Origin: Epiperipatus broadwayi
Taxonomy: Eukaryota; Onychophora; Udeonychophora; Euonychophora; Peripatidae
Length of the DNA: 64,000 bases
Assembly: GCA_028023455.1 (NCBI GenBank)
Contig: JAQFVV010006335.1
Span: forward strand, 2,584,412 to 2,648,411
Direction of reading: 5' to 3'
Shown: in pieces, positions 1-13,800 of the stretch
Layout: every line of letters starts with the position of its first letter
Numbering within the stretch: position 1 is the first letter of the stretch
Made by a program: the position numbers and the translations under genes
Notes under the pieces: generated by a model
Told to the model about the DNA's origin: nothing
Databases searched by the model: none
What the model saw: only the letters and a program-made list of their open reading frames with translations

Positions 1-1890
1 ATCAATGTATAAACAGTTTTCATGCTTACATTTTATTGTTAATAAAGCATTTAATCTAATGTTCATATGTGTTTATTGTTTATTAGTATTACTGTAAATA
101 AATGACCATTTTGATTTAAACTTTGTAGTATTAATTTCATTATGTTTGAAAGTCATTTCCATCACTAAAACACATTACATATATAAAATTATACATATCA
201 TATTATGATTCCATGCATCATTTGAGAAACTATGCTTAAGAGTTTATAATTAACACATCAACTATCAATTGCATTAAATTATAACTATAATAAAGAAAGC
301 TTATGGTTCTTCATATTTTTATTAGATGCAAAAGAAGTTTGATAAAAAATGGAGCGCATATAATAAAAATAAGCAATATGTTTCAGGGCACATTCTAATT
401 TGGTAATTTAAATTGAAATATATGTTATATCATAATTTAAAAGTATTATATAATTTCAGAGTATAGATTACAGTGGGTGAATGCTAACTAAGTAAAAGAT
501 GCTTTTTATTCAATTAGATTTTGTAGATAATAATGGTGAGATGAAGCTTTGATTATAAAAAAATAAATATTCTAGAATAATTGTTGTTAACATAAGTATG
601 AGAATAAATCATAGAAAAAGTAGATTAAATTATTCAAGAGAAGATAATGAGTAGATAATTAGTGTTAATGTTCATGTCTTATTATTATAGTTAGATTAAG
701 TTTCCAAAAGGTGCTTGATCAGGGTTTGTAATAGTAAATATGATGTTATTAAATGATTGAATCGTAGTAAAATTCCTTTTGTGATTCAATTATTTAATTA
801 TCAATTTAATTGCTATATTTATTTTAGAATAGAATGCTTATGAGTCCTGAGATAGCTATAGGATAGCATTAATTCTGGTAGTTGAAAGTATTTTGTTTCA
901 ATGTTATTATTTTGAGATTGCATTATTTAAATGACATATTATATCGTCATTGTTGTTGTGGGGATTTTCCTAATGATTATAATAGGATGGTAGTAGGGAG
1001 TTTCTACAATAGCAATGCCATTGTGAAGTGTATTTTATATAATTCTTAATAATAAATCGACTCTCTTGTAATCATCCTTAATGTCTATCTTATGTTTTAA
1101 TATTTAGCAAGTTTCAAGCCCCATAAAGTTTCTTATACTTTGTTGTTGTTATACTCGATGGTTTATTATTGAGCTAGTACTGTAGTGGTACAATAAAAAG
1201 ATAGGGTAAAGTAGAGAGGTATGTTGGAAAAACCGGAAGAAATGATTACATAAAGTGGGGGAAGCGTTATATATATATATTGTTTAAATATTGTATTTGC
1301 ATGAAAATAATATTATTCATTTTTGTTTCTATTTCTTAAAAAATAAACAAAACAAATAAAACATATTTTACTAATATTGTGCAACTGAAATTTCCCTCAT
1401 GTAATTTATTGTTATTTTACTCTTCTTGAAAGAAATATATATATATTTAAATATAAATTCTAGTAGTAAGTATAATTTATTTTTATAATACTCAATAAAG
1501 GTTAATGATCTTTCATTTCTTTTGTGAGACTTATTTAAAATTTCTTAGCAGGCAACATTTTGATAGGTGTTATTTAATAATAAATTATTCCTTGATGACA
1601 ATACTTCATATTGAAATATTTTATTTTCCCTTACAAGATTGTAAAGTAAATATATCCCAATATTTATTGCAAGTTTAGTTTAACATAAATAATAAATTTA
1701 CTACGTAAAATTTAAATATTTTCCATATTATTTGAGTTAAAATATATTTTATACTTACATATTAAACATGGAGACTATGTTAAAATTTATATACAATTAC
1801 AGTAATTTTATTTTATGTGTAAAAAAACAATTTGAAGACTAATCAAAGTGCGTATTTTATAAATATGACAGACAACTTATACGAAAAACA

Positions 1891-1928
<38 letters not shown>

Positions 1929-2286
1929 TAATATCCATAGCTTATAGAAAATTGACCATTCACATGGAAACATTATCAATGGCTGTCTTTAATAATATTT
2001 TTTCAAATCTTAATAGTTAAATGCTTTTCAAAATGGCGTACATGTCATAAGCTGCCTATAACTATTATTTATTTTTTATATTGAAAATTGTAGAGTTTAT
2101 TTCAGAGTTTTCTGTTTATATATATCCAAATAAAACACAGTGCCTACAATTTTTTCAGTCTATATTCCAAAACAAGTTTTTTTATGATTAATTACCATAT
2201 TAAAAAATATAACTATTTAATTCTTACATGCAAAATAGACACAAAATATTTTAAATAATTATTTAGTATAAGAGATCATTTTTCAT
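1..2286. other. AT-rich non-coding DNA
   Basis: I see no gene, exon-like ORF or recognisable element here. The only ordered structure is an (AT)n(GT)n dinucleotide tract at about 1891-1928. The short ORF across that tract is simple-repeat translation, not a gene. Confidence 0.6.
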
Positions 2287-2448
<162 letters not shown>

Positions 2449-2463
2449 GTTTCAAAGCAAAAC

Positions 2464-2469
2464 TTTATT
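2464..2469 (-). terminator. Polyadenylation signal AATAAA of the LINE
   Basis: The minus strand reads CTCAATAAAGTT about 15 bases before the (ATA)n tail and about 220 bases after the ORF2 stop. That is the expected place for the LINE's polyadenylation signal. Confidence 0.6.
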
Positions 2470-2692
2470 GAGTCTAAAAAGTTACAGAGTCATATATTGA
2501 TTTTTTACAAATGAAAAACAAATTACAACTTTCAGTATATAAGTCTTTATCTTTTCTGCATCCTTTTTTTTTCTTCTTGTTTTTAAATTTGGTCTTCTAT
2601 CTAGTTCAGTTTATGCTTGCATTTTTTTTTTTAAAGTTGGAAAAAATGCTGATGTTGAAAATGTCATCATCTATCTTATTGGTCTTTATATT

Positions 2693-5600
2693 TCATAGAC
2701 TGGATCTCTGTTTCAAGTGTGACCATGTGGCTGCAAATATATCTGGTTGAGCTAGGATGCTGTCTCTTTTTCTTAACAGTTCTAGTTTTATTGAATATGT
2801 TGCTGGGTGGCGTCGAGGGTTATTGGCAAGTGCAAAAGTGCATCTGGTGCACCAGTAGGCATAAAGGCTGTATGTTGCTGCACGAATAGCAGGGTTATTG
2901 CCTTTTTTAAATGTATTTATTATTTCATCTATTGAAATGATAGCCTTTCTGTATGTGGTAAACATTGTGCGACGTATTGTTTCTAGGGCACTGCAGGAAT
3001 GAAGAAAATGATCTTGTGTCTCTTCTTCTCTATGACATAGTCCGCACATGGGGTCTATATTGGTATAGAATCTACGAAATCTAAGGAAATGGGTTGTGGG
3101 TAGAGCATTGAGATTAAGCTTAAGTAGAAAATCGAATAATTTTGGTTCTAATGACCATTTTCTGAATTGTTGCAGTAGCTGCCTGTTGTCTATTCCAAGA
3201 ACTGATGGATGTAGATTGGGTGTCTGGTTGGGATGTAGTATATTGTAAATGTCCCAGTATGTATACTTGTTGTCATTATTGAGTGATATTTTGTTGTATA
3301 TTGGCTTGAGTTCTTCAATCAGTGTGGATAGATATCCATATGAAGGGGTGGTCTGTCTGTGGGTATTATACTGATTACACACTCCAGGTCTGGAAATCTT
3401 TTTATGGTTGCTGTTATTAGATTTACTGATTTCTGTGTGTAAAAAACATTGATTGTATGGAGTCCAAGTCCATTGCTATGTGGTGGTCTGCGCAGATTTT
3501 TTAAAGAGATTGCCACTGTCTTTCTCTTCCATATTAGTTTGTTACAGATTGACGAGATTTTAGATATGAATGTTTTTGCAAATTTGATTATAGGTGTATA
3601 GTATGTAATTTTTGTAGTTATAAGTTGATTAAATAGTGCTACCTTTGCATATATTGACAGGTATGACTTTTCAAGTGAGGCTGTGATTTTTTCAGCATCT
3701 ATTTTTAATTTATTTTGAATTTTTTGCCTCATTCCATTGGTTCCAAGGTAGAATGGGAAACCAAGGAAAGCAGATGGTTTACCATTAAACATCTCTGTAC
3801 AGTGCTTGCCTGTGTATATAGACCATGCAGCAGTTTTATTTGTGTTAATTTTTAAATTAAAATTTGAGGTATAATTCTTGATTATCTCTTGTAATATGGG
3901 GAGGTTCTTTTTAGAGGGGAGGAAAACGGTTACATCGTCCATATAGGCTATGCATGATATATTTAAAGCAGTGTTTGGAATTTGAATGCCTTTTATTTTT
4001 TTCTGTATCTCTATTAATAGAGGATTTATATATATTGTAAAGAGCAAGGCACTTAGGGGGGAGATCGTGGGATGGATTGACTCGGTCTGAAGGCTGGTGA
4101 TTTTTTTCCATTCAATGTGATGTGAATTTCACGGCTGAGTAGCAGATTTGCTATTATATATAGTAGGGATGGAGGTGTTGTTGTTTTTTTCAGCACGTCT
4201 AATAATTTGGCTATAGGCACTGAGTCAAAAGCTGCCTCAATGTCTAGTTGAACTATAATTGGTGCATATTTCTTTTTTTTACTACTTCAATAATTGTTTT
4301 GTACATTAAGGCACCCTGGCCAATGGATGATCCTTTTTTGGCATATTGTGCTGATGATAACACAGGGAGTATGTGTTGTTCTATTTTTTCCTTTATCACT
4401 CTTTCAAGAATTTTTATTCCTAAAGGTCCCATTGAAATTGGTCGTAGATTAGATAAAGATGATATTGCTGTTGGTTTTTTGTTAAATGGAACCATTGCAA
4501 TTGGGTATAGACTTTGTATGTTGTAAATTTTTTTGGGATATGTAATTGGCTAGATCGCACAGGTATTTTGCTGTGAAGTGACTAAGATGTTTGAACACAA
4601 ATTTGGGAATTCCTTGTGGTCCTGGGTGACATGTGTTTGTTATTGTTGCAAGTTGAAATACAATGTCAGTTGTTGTTATTGGTGTGTCTGTTTCAGGGTC
4701 TCCAAATATGTCTTCATTTGGTATGTACACACTCTGTTTTTGCAGTTTTTTTTTAAAGTGTTGATATATTGGGTTTATCATGTTATGTCCAGCTGTTATA
4801 GAACCATCTATTTCCAAGTGCCATAGGCACTCTGACTGTGGATGGGTATCCCAATGCCCACCGTATGTATGCTCTGGTCCAAGTATGTTGTTGTGTAAGG
4901 CATATTTTTTTCTTTTTTATTGCTACATATTGCTTTAGTGTATTGCATGTATTGTTGTACATTTCTGTAAGTTTTTTAATTTGTGTTTGATTATCTGTAG
5001 TTGGTCTGGAAATGGTTATTCTTTTATGTAGTTCATCTGCCAATGCTAATAATCTGGTGGGGGGTGTTGAGTTGCAGGTAATATGATTGATGTTGAAAGA
5101 AAGTATATTGGTGAATGCTATATACTTTTGTACTGGATCAAGTGACATGTTTTGAAGTTTTTGGAGCATTATATATGTTTCTGAATATAGGAATTCAGTT
5201 GTTTGTGCTGGAAGAAGTATTCGCATAGTCTTTTGGAGGGCTATTGTTGTATTCTGTATTTTTGTTAGGTCGAGGGTGATGAACTGAGCAGCATGATCTG
5301 AGATTATAGATGGACAGAGTTCAAGATTAAAATAATGATGTAACATTGGTGAGTAGAAACACAAATCAATAAGTGACTTATATCTATTGTTATTAAAAGA
5401 TATTGAGTTTGATGGGAGAAAACCCTCAGCACTCTTAAGTGGGATTGTTATTTGATGGATCCATTTGGTGACAAAAGTTTGGTAGGTCATGTTGAAATCT
5501 CCCAGGAGTATTATGGGATTTGGTGTTGCTGTAAGCATTGAATTTATTGTTGCTATTATTCTGGAGATGATGATGGGGCCTGGTGGTATATATACAAATA

Positions 5601-5925
5601 CTAGGTTAAGTGTGATATTTTTATGATGGAGTGTTAATATGATAAGATTAGAGTCAATATATATAATTTTAAAAGAATCAAAAGGGCAGTTGTGGGAAAT
5701 AATTATGCCTGTGCCACCTGATGGTGATGATGATTGCCTTGAGCAGGCACAAAAACCTTGGCTGACTAAATATTTTGATGGATCAATTTGAGAGCTGCTG
5801 TATATTTTTGTTTCCAAAAGTCCAAGTATGTGTGGTTGTGTTGTATGTAACCATTTTTTGAGATCAAAAAGTTTTTTGGTGGCATTTAAGCCTCTAATGT
5901 TGAGAGATCCAATTTTTATCTTCAT
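2693..5925 (-). pseudogene. LINE ORF2: APE endonuclease, reverse transcriptase, C-terminal zinc finger (frameshifted)
   Basis: The product would nick genomic DNA and prime reverse transcription on the nick. It starts at an ATG (MKIKIGSLNIRGLN). The endonuclease motifs are all present: the Asn of SLNIRGLN, the Glu of LLETK, GDFN and ISDHAAQ (5925 to about 5240). The RT follows: NLRPIS (about 4430), motif A VQLDIEAAFDSVP (about 4240), motif C AYMDDVTVF (about 3940), and thumb segments. Near 3060 is a C-terminal finger, CGLCHREEE followed by HFLHSC. The reading frame changes near 4870, 4505, 4270 (A-run), 4060 (C-run) and 3375, so the protein is split over five or six frames. Catalytic residues survive in every segment, so decay looks recent. 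The stop is at 2693. Confidence 0.93.
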
Positions 5926-5987
5926 GTTTTAAATAATTTTTTAACAGGGTATTGATTTTTATTTTATTTTTAATGCTAAATTTTTGT

Positions 5988-7559
5988 TTATATTGCAGTA
6001 GATGGATGCTGATACATATTTAAGACGTTGGGTTTATTATCAGTTTTTCTTTCATTTAATATTGCTTCAGACTCTATACAGGCAATTTGTGATGAAACCG
6101 AACAGGTGTCCATTTGTTGTTGGCTTATATCCATTTCTATTTCATCATTTTCTAAATTGTATATGTCTGATGAGTTGTGCTTTTGGTCTGTTTTTTTTGC
6201 CTTTTTGGATTCATGATTTTTACTTGGTCTGCCGGACTTCCTTTTTCCCTCTGGTGTATTCTCTTGAATAGGTGGAAGAGGGGCTTCTATTGCATCCATT
6301 ATGTTTGATGCAGTTTTGTTTATAATTGTAGTTTTTTTTATTATTGGTATCTTTATATTATCTGGATTTATATTTTCATTATATAACTGTGTGTGTTTAC
6401 TTTCTGTTTGTTGATTTTTACTTGGTACACATTTTGTTTTATTGAGATGCTGATCCTGTGATGTAATTGCTGTATTTTGTGTTGTGGTTTCTTGAGAATT
6501 ATTTTCGTTTGAATCTTGGATTTCTGTGTTAGTTTTTGTGTTATTATTTTTTTGGTTGGTCTTTGGGATAGGCAATTCTGATCCATTATTATTTTTGTTT
6601 GTGGGTGTTTGAACCTGTTTTTTCCGGTTTCTATTATTGGGTTGCCAATGGATGTAGTGTTATTATAAATTTTATTTTCATCACTGGGTTGTTCTGGGGA
6701 GAGGATTTTAGTTTGTTCACAGTGATTGCTTTTTGTGTTATCGCACTGAGTTGCTAGGTGTCCTCTCTGTCCACAGCCAAAACAAAGTGGCTTTAGACCT
6801 CTTATGTGAAGAGAGTGTCGCTTCTTGATCTGTAATCTGTGTTGGAATCGTTGAGGCGTCTACGTTTTTATGTAGTTTTATTTTAAATTCAAAACGATTA
6901 CTACATATCGGTATAGGTGTGTCTTTTAAATATATAGGCTGTAGGGCAATTACTTTTCCAAACGGGTTTATCATTTTTTGAAAATCTTGTACGTTGTATT
7001 TAAGATAAGTATTTTTAAGCACTCCAGTAATTATATTTTTCCGGTTTTCATCTATAATTACGAGTGCGTAATTATCAAGTGCTAAAATAGTGGATTGAAA
7101 CCGTTCTTTTTGCTGCTGAGTATAAAAATCAATGGTTATATATCGAGAATTTGGATGGTCGGCGATACAAGAGATTGTTTCCCATAGTGCATTTTGCGTG
7201 ATTGCTTCATATAATAAAGCTTTTGGGAAATGATATAATGAGCATTGATTATCGGTTACTGCGAGTACTAACGAAGTTGGTGAAAAAAACCTGCGAAATG
7301 TTTCAAATAACGTCCGAGACACCGTATTACTGAAATGGTCCGTCACATTTTCAAGCGTTTCTTTTGTCCAGATTGCGGCTGGGGGTTGATTTTCCTCTCG
7401 AGTGTTTAGATCAAGATTTTTAATATCATTTGTGTTTGTTCTACGGAAGCGCGGTATTTGAGTTGGTGCTGTAGTATTGCTATTACTTTTAAGTACTTTT
7501 GCATACGAAATAGGCGATGTTGAAACTAACGATGTTGTTAATTTTGTATTGGTGCTTAA
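5988..7559 (-). pseudogene. LINE ORF1: nucleic-acid-binding protein with CCHC zinc knuckle (frameshifted)
   Basis: It is the RNA-binding partner expected upstream of ORF2, with about 60 bases between the two. The frame is open from 7559 with no in-frame ATG before 7346, so the true start is uncertain. The first segment, to about 6822, is a mixed hydrophobic and charged domain. A one-base shift there moves into the frame holding the knuckle CFGCGQRGHLATQC (about 6790-6749), a perfect CX2CX4HX4C. A second shift near 6580 leads into a low-complexity tail rich in Asn, Thr, Lys and Gln, which holds a basic patch GKRKSGRPSKNHESKKAKK and ends at 5988. A zinc knuckle followed by a basic tail is typical of LINE ORF1 proteins. 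Confidence 0.85.
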
Positions 7560-7799
7560 TTAGCTCAGCTTGACTGGGCAGTAGCCACGATTTATTCTGA
7601 CTCAAGTCAGTATTTTTTTAAAAAAGATATTAAAACACACCGATATTTTTCAAAAAACACTATTAATCTATTATATAATTCGATTTTTCCTGTATTATGT
7701 TTATTTTTCGCATAACAAGTTGGAACAAAAGTAAAAAATAAATACTTACATCGGAGAACTTAACGATTGCTTCTTACCTCAGCAGAGATTTGCTGCGGG

Positions 7800-9180
<1,381 letters not shown>

Positions 9181-9249
9181 TGATGGTTGAAATATGTTCA
9201 GATAAACAGAGTTCTGTAGATCATCCTGGCAAAACCCCATTAATATTAA

Positions 9250-9331
9250 AGTTTTTCATTTTATTTGCACATGCATTTTTATTAAGTTCCATGCTTAATT
9301 TTTTATCACAAGGAAATTATATTTTAATAAA
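9250..9331 (+). mobile_element. 3' end of a second copy of the same LINE, opposite strand
   Basis: This piece, including ATTTGCACATG and TTTTTTATCACAAGG, is an inverted, diverged copy of 7965-8035. It leads straight into the (ATT)n array at 9332, as a LINE 3' end leads into its tail. It is a short 5'-truncated insertion next to the minus-strand relic. Confidence 0.65.
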
Positions 9332-9568
<237 letters not shown>

Positions 9569-10745
9569 AAACAGCCACTCATAAAATGAATATCAGCAGT
9601 CCAACTCTCAAAGAAAAAAAATGAAAAGAAAGGGGAGAAACAGAAAAAAAAACTAAGCTAGAAGTAAGTTTTGCTAGGACTATTCATATCAATCTGTAAA
9701 ACACCAATATGTTTGCATATAGAACTTGCTGGTACAATAAAATTTCATTGTCACTAACATTGACGTCAAAATAATGTTTTCGTTCATTATAAAAAACTCT
9801 TCAATAAATCTATTTATCTATTAAAGCTTATAGTGTTAACTAGGAAGATCTTAAACAATTTCTAAACAACTATTTATCTAATAACTTTGTCTTGATAATT
9901 ACTTTTTTTTCTTAGCCATTTAAAACATTTAATTTATTTGAATTTAATAAATAAGTACACAATTTGAATTCTATTAATTGGTTTGTTATATTTAATGAAT
10001 TGTGTGTGGTTAATTTCTTTCAGCAATGTACTTGCAAGAGAAAGACGGATCGGATAAATTAAGCGATGTGATAATGATTTTTATGATGATAATATTTTTG
10101 AGGATATCTTATTCAACAACTATTGCATTGTTTTGAAAATATTAATGTTTTATTTTAAATAAATCAAAAATTACAATTTTAATGACTTACATTTCATCAC
10201 TCACGTTTCAATACAAATGATGTCATTTAAGTTTTGCAAATTGAAAAGGATTATTATTCATTAATTGAAAACGGTTGATAATGGATGTGATTTCCAATTT
10301 AACTTTAGTGTGATTTATTTTCAACTGATAATCATTATCATTAATGATTTTAAATCATTTGGTTCAAACATTACGCTGTTTAAATGTGTTTAGATACAAA
10401 AAAGGCATTAATTTGTTTCGTCAAATAAAGCGAAGGTTAATCAGTTACAAATATATTATGGATTGGTGTCATTTTGTAAATTAAAGATAAAAGTACATTT
10501 ATAATTTTTTTTTATATTATTTAATTAATAATTAATTGAAAAAGAAAGATAAAATTGATATAAATCAATTAAAACTTTAATTAGTTAGAGTAAAAAACGA
10601 CTTTATTTAAAATCGGTATATGCAAAGCTTATATATATATATAATTTCCATTTATATATGTATTCACTTCTAATGTTTTCTTATGTATACAATCAAAACA
10701 ATAATAATATTACACGATCACTATTTATACTTACACAATATGTTA
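9569..10745. other. AT-rich non-coding DNA
   Basis: I see no ORF, RNA gene or repeat family that I can name in this stretch. Confidence 0.5.
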
Positions 10746-11048
10746 ACACAGAAGAAACTTTCTCCATACACTATTTCCATCTAGAGCAAGCTGTAGTAAT
10801 TGATGGATGCTAGAAAACTAGAACACCAAAATCCTAATTCAGTGTCAATTCACGCAATATTTGTAGTGTGCCTTAAATCAAATGATCTGAATGCAATGCA
10901 TACAGATACAAGCCTTCTCACTGATGAAAGTCATAAAGTAGAAACTAAGTATGGATCAGTTAGGGATTTTAATGCACTACCTCCTAACGTCCATTGATTA
11001 CTATGGCTTCCACTAGGTGGCATTAGGTAGAAAAGTTGCTGCTTCAGT
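10746..11048. mobile_element. MITE-like DNA transposon with about 60 bp imperfect TIRs
   Basis: The left end (AAACTTTCTCCATACACTAT onward) and the reverse complement of the right end (CAACTTTTCTACCTAATGCC onward) align for about 60 bases through a shared TAGTAAT.GATGGA core. TA flanks both ends (10744-10745 and 11049-11050), as for Tc1/mariner-type insertions. No transposase is visible, and the 65-residue ORF inside looks fortuitous. The hairpin element at 24708-24816 has the same terminal sequence, so this is a dispersed family. Confidence 0.55.
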
Positions 11049-12018
11049 AATAATAATACCAAAATTAGAATCAAGTATAAATGATTCTCTTTTTACACTA
11101 TACAATATATGTAAAAAAAAAAAAAATGTGTGCAAAAATACATTTTATTTGTGGAAAATAAAGAAAATGATTCCAGATGTAGGAAATCACTGAAAATAAT
11201 TAAATAAAACATATAAAAAATTTCGTTAGAATGTTATACTGTTTGCATGCTATCAAATTTTATTTCATAAACATTGTACATAAATAAAAATAAATTATAC
11301 AAACACAATTTCAATTGAAAATGAAATAAACGTGTAAAAAATTAATAATATGAAAATTGGGCAGAATTTTTAATTTCAGTTGCACATAGCAAGATTTTAT
11401 TTGAAGTCACTTTCTGACAATAAATGCATGTTTGCCCATGAGTGGGATACCATTGCTATCAATAAAACTTGCAATGCCAGTGCTATCACTAACAATGCAT
11501 TGGTGATCATGATCTTCTACCATTGATGAAGTTCTCTTTGTAAACTCCTGAACAACACTAGCAATTATTATGAATGAATTCACTAATTAATGGCTGGGTT
11601 CCTATAGTGGCTAGGTCTATATATAGTTCTCTATAAGAGAACATTGGTGATTTCAGATCTCAATTAGGAAAAAATCTAATTCATCAGCTCTTTATTCATA
11701 CATTAAATAAAATAATTATGAAATTAATTTTAATAAAACATATTCTGTGAAAAATTTAACAATATGAACAGACACTGCTAAGGAAGCTATAGAGATTTTT
11801 AAAGGCCTAAGAGCATAAATAAAAAGTGGAAATTAAAAAAAACAAAAAAACAAAACAATATTTGGACAAAACTATTGGAAGATAATTTTCATTTTCAACC
11901 AATAGAATCTGAGAGTGAGGAGAAAATAAAAAAGGAAATAATAATGATTTTAAGTCTTACCACTCTAGATAAATACTTTGCATATAATACAGATATATAT
12001 GAGAGGTAGTGATCAGGG
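11049..12018. other. AT-rich non-coding DNA
   Basis: Nothing recognisable is present before the hammerhead motif. Confidence 0.5.
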
Positions 12019-12058
12019 CCAACTGATGAGTGCTGGTTCAGCATGAAATGCATCTTGG
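12019..12058 (+). ncRNA. Canonical type I hammerhead ribozyme
   Basis: Stem I is CCAA (12019-12022) with TTGG (12055-12058). The core is CTGATGA (12023-12029). Stem II is GTGCTG-GTT-CAGCAT (12030-12044), five Watson-Crick pairs plus a closing G.U. GAA is at 12045-12047. A minimal stem III is formed by A48 and T53 around TGCA, and C54 is the cleavage-site base, giving an AUC triplet. Outer bases TGA and TCA could extend stem I beyond an internal loop. Every conserved core base is present. Short stem III hammerheads are known from Penelope-like elements and retrozymes and may cleave best as dimers. No PLE coding sequence is attached here. Confidence 0.85.
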
Positions 12059-12490
12059 GGGTCATTTGTCTTTCATTATATTTTTATTTATATGAATTTA
12101 AAAAGAATGGGGAAGTATAAAGGTATTTATTATATCTATAATGATATTACATATGGGTCATGTAAGGTGAATAACTCTGTGTGTGTGTGTAAAATTTAAA
12201 AATCAAATATATTAATCTTTAACTGAGCTTTAATGTTTATATCTGTGTTAAACATAATCTCTAGTTTCGAAAATGATTACTAATAATCATCACTGTATTT
12301 ATCTGAAATGGATAGCGTCAAAGTTGTGAGTGGAGGAAATTTGATGATAGTAAATGAAAATGTACCAAACACATTCTTATGATTTGAAAATAAAAGTTCT
12401 GGGGAAAGTACTTATTATTATAATAAAAGGTCTGCTTTTTTGATATGATATTTTAATTGCATGGAAGTTTCTCGAAATAATAATAATAGA

Positions 12491-12492
<2 letters not shown>
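12059..12492. other. AT-rich DNA downstream of the hammerhead
   Basis: It is probably the rest of the element carrying the ribozyme, since the first bases align loosely with the 41.8 kb copy. No coding sequence is visible. Confidence 0.35.

Positions 12493-12571
<79 letters not shown>
12493..12571. repeat. (AT)n microsatellite
   Basis: About 39 pure AT units directly border the foldback element that follows. Confidence 0.97.
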
Positions 12572-12573
<2 letters not shown>

Positions 12574-12575
12574 GA

Positions 12576-13275
12576 TCATGTCAACAGTTCCTAATTAACT
12601 TCTCAGGATATCCCTATCCTCAGATCAATTTCTAGCTCTGGCTTTCCTCAGTGAGGCATTAGGATAATCAAGCATTAGATTTAAAATACCAGGTCAAGCC
12701 TAGCACTTTGTCTAAGGGTTAACTATTAAGTAGAAAATCTGAAATTTTTAGACATTCATAGGTATTTAAATCCAGTTATCTTACTTAAATAGCCATATGG
12801 GACTGAACAAAGTTCTGATACACCATATATTAATAGTTTTGGTAATATAAAATTGCCAAAACCTTAAAAGCAAAAATATATAATTACAAAAAAATCAAGT
12901 CATATTTTACATGATCTAATTTATTAAGCTTGTCTTTCAAATGACATTTAATGAGCATGTCAATAGCTCTTAACAAGTTTTTCAGAATAAACCCATCCTC
13001 AGACTGGTGTCTAGCTTATGGCTTTCCTCAATGAATTTAAAGACATATGTATGTCTGATAATTTCAGATTTTACATTAAATAAAGTGTTGTGATTGTCAT
13101 GATATGTTAAATGTAATGCTTAAATATCCTAGTACCTCCATGAGAAAAGCCAGAAAGCAGTCCAAGCAGAGGAATATTCTGAAAAACTTGTTAATAGCTA
13201 TTGGCATGTTCAGTAGATAACATTTGTAATACAGCTTAATAAATTAGTTTCATGTGATACATGACTGATTTTTTG

Positions 13276-13277
<2 letters not shown>
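12576..13277. mobile_element. Foldback element with inverted arms, PLE-like
   Basis: Arms at about 12886-13060 and 13135-13277 are diverged inverted copies. Both hold a TTAACAAGTTTTTCAGAATA-like block and a conserved CATCCTCAGACTG / GAGGAAAGCC block. A third, direct copy of the same end lies at 12576-12700. (TA)n tracts border both sides (12493-12571 and 13281-13308). The layout matches the PLE foldbacks elsewhere in the window, but no coding piece is visible, so the class is inferred. Confidence 0.55.
12618..12656 (-). ncRNA. Hammerhead-like motif, CUGAGGA core
   Basis: On the minus strand, stem I is CCTCA with TGAGG. The core is CTGAGGA (N7 = G). Stem II is AGC-CAGA-GCT with an A.A mismatch where G10.1-C11.1 is expected. 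GAAA follows, then a minimal stem III (ATTGAT) and C17. Diverged copies lie at 12997-13035 and near 13140-13175. The closing mismatch makes activity doubtful. Confidence 0.5.

Positions 13278-13280
<3 letters not shown>

Positions 13281-13308
<28 letters not shown>
13281..13308. repeat. (AT)n microsatellite
   Basis: A pure AT tract at the right border of the foldback element. Confidence 0.9.
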
Positions 13309-13311
<3 letters not shown>

Positions 13312-13800
13312 ACCCTTACTTCTCGATGTATAATATAATTTGAAATACGACTAGCTCAATTAAATTATAATGCTTAATTAAAATTTGCATATCTATCTTT
13401 AATTTACTTTTATAATATCATATTCTAATTAAATTTATTATCAATTATCAAAATCAATATATTTCTATATTATGTACTAATTAAATAAGTATTTATTAAA
13501 ATCATGAGACTGTGAAGTAAAGTTACAAAGTAATAAGTAGATTTACATTGAGTCAATATCTTCCAAGACACTGTCTCAATGGCATAAGAATATTGTCACC
13601 TCCTTATTAACTTACTACTACCTCAACAGCATTCTTATGGCTTTTAAATAAAATAAACTATCTTTAATAATAATAAAATAAATAAATCTTAACTTTTAAT
13701 TTTAAAATATAATTAAATAATCTCAGGTTCTTCTAATTATCTTAAAGTAATGATAACTCATGTAAATAAATATGATATGGGATTTTATATCAAACCTAAA
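13309..13800. repeat. Dispersed repeat, copy 1
   Basis: It shares ordered, diverged blocks with 49778-50290: TTACATTGAG.CAATATC, CTCAATGGCATAAGA, a CTCAGGTT block and GGGATTTTAT. Both copies start beside a (TA)n tract. It could be the end of a long LTR, but I see no termini that prove this. Confidence 0.6.

Noticed and set aside
6165-6190. CTGATGAG string as a hammerhead core
   Set aside because: It lies in antisense LINE ORF1 tail sequence, with no GAAA partner or flanking stems.
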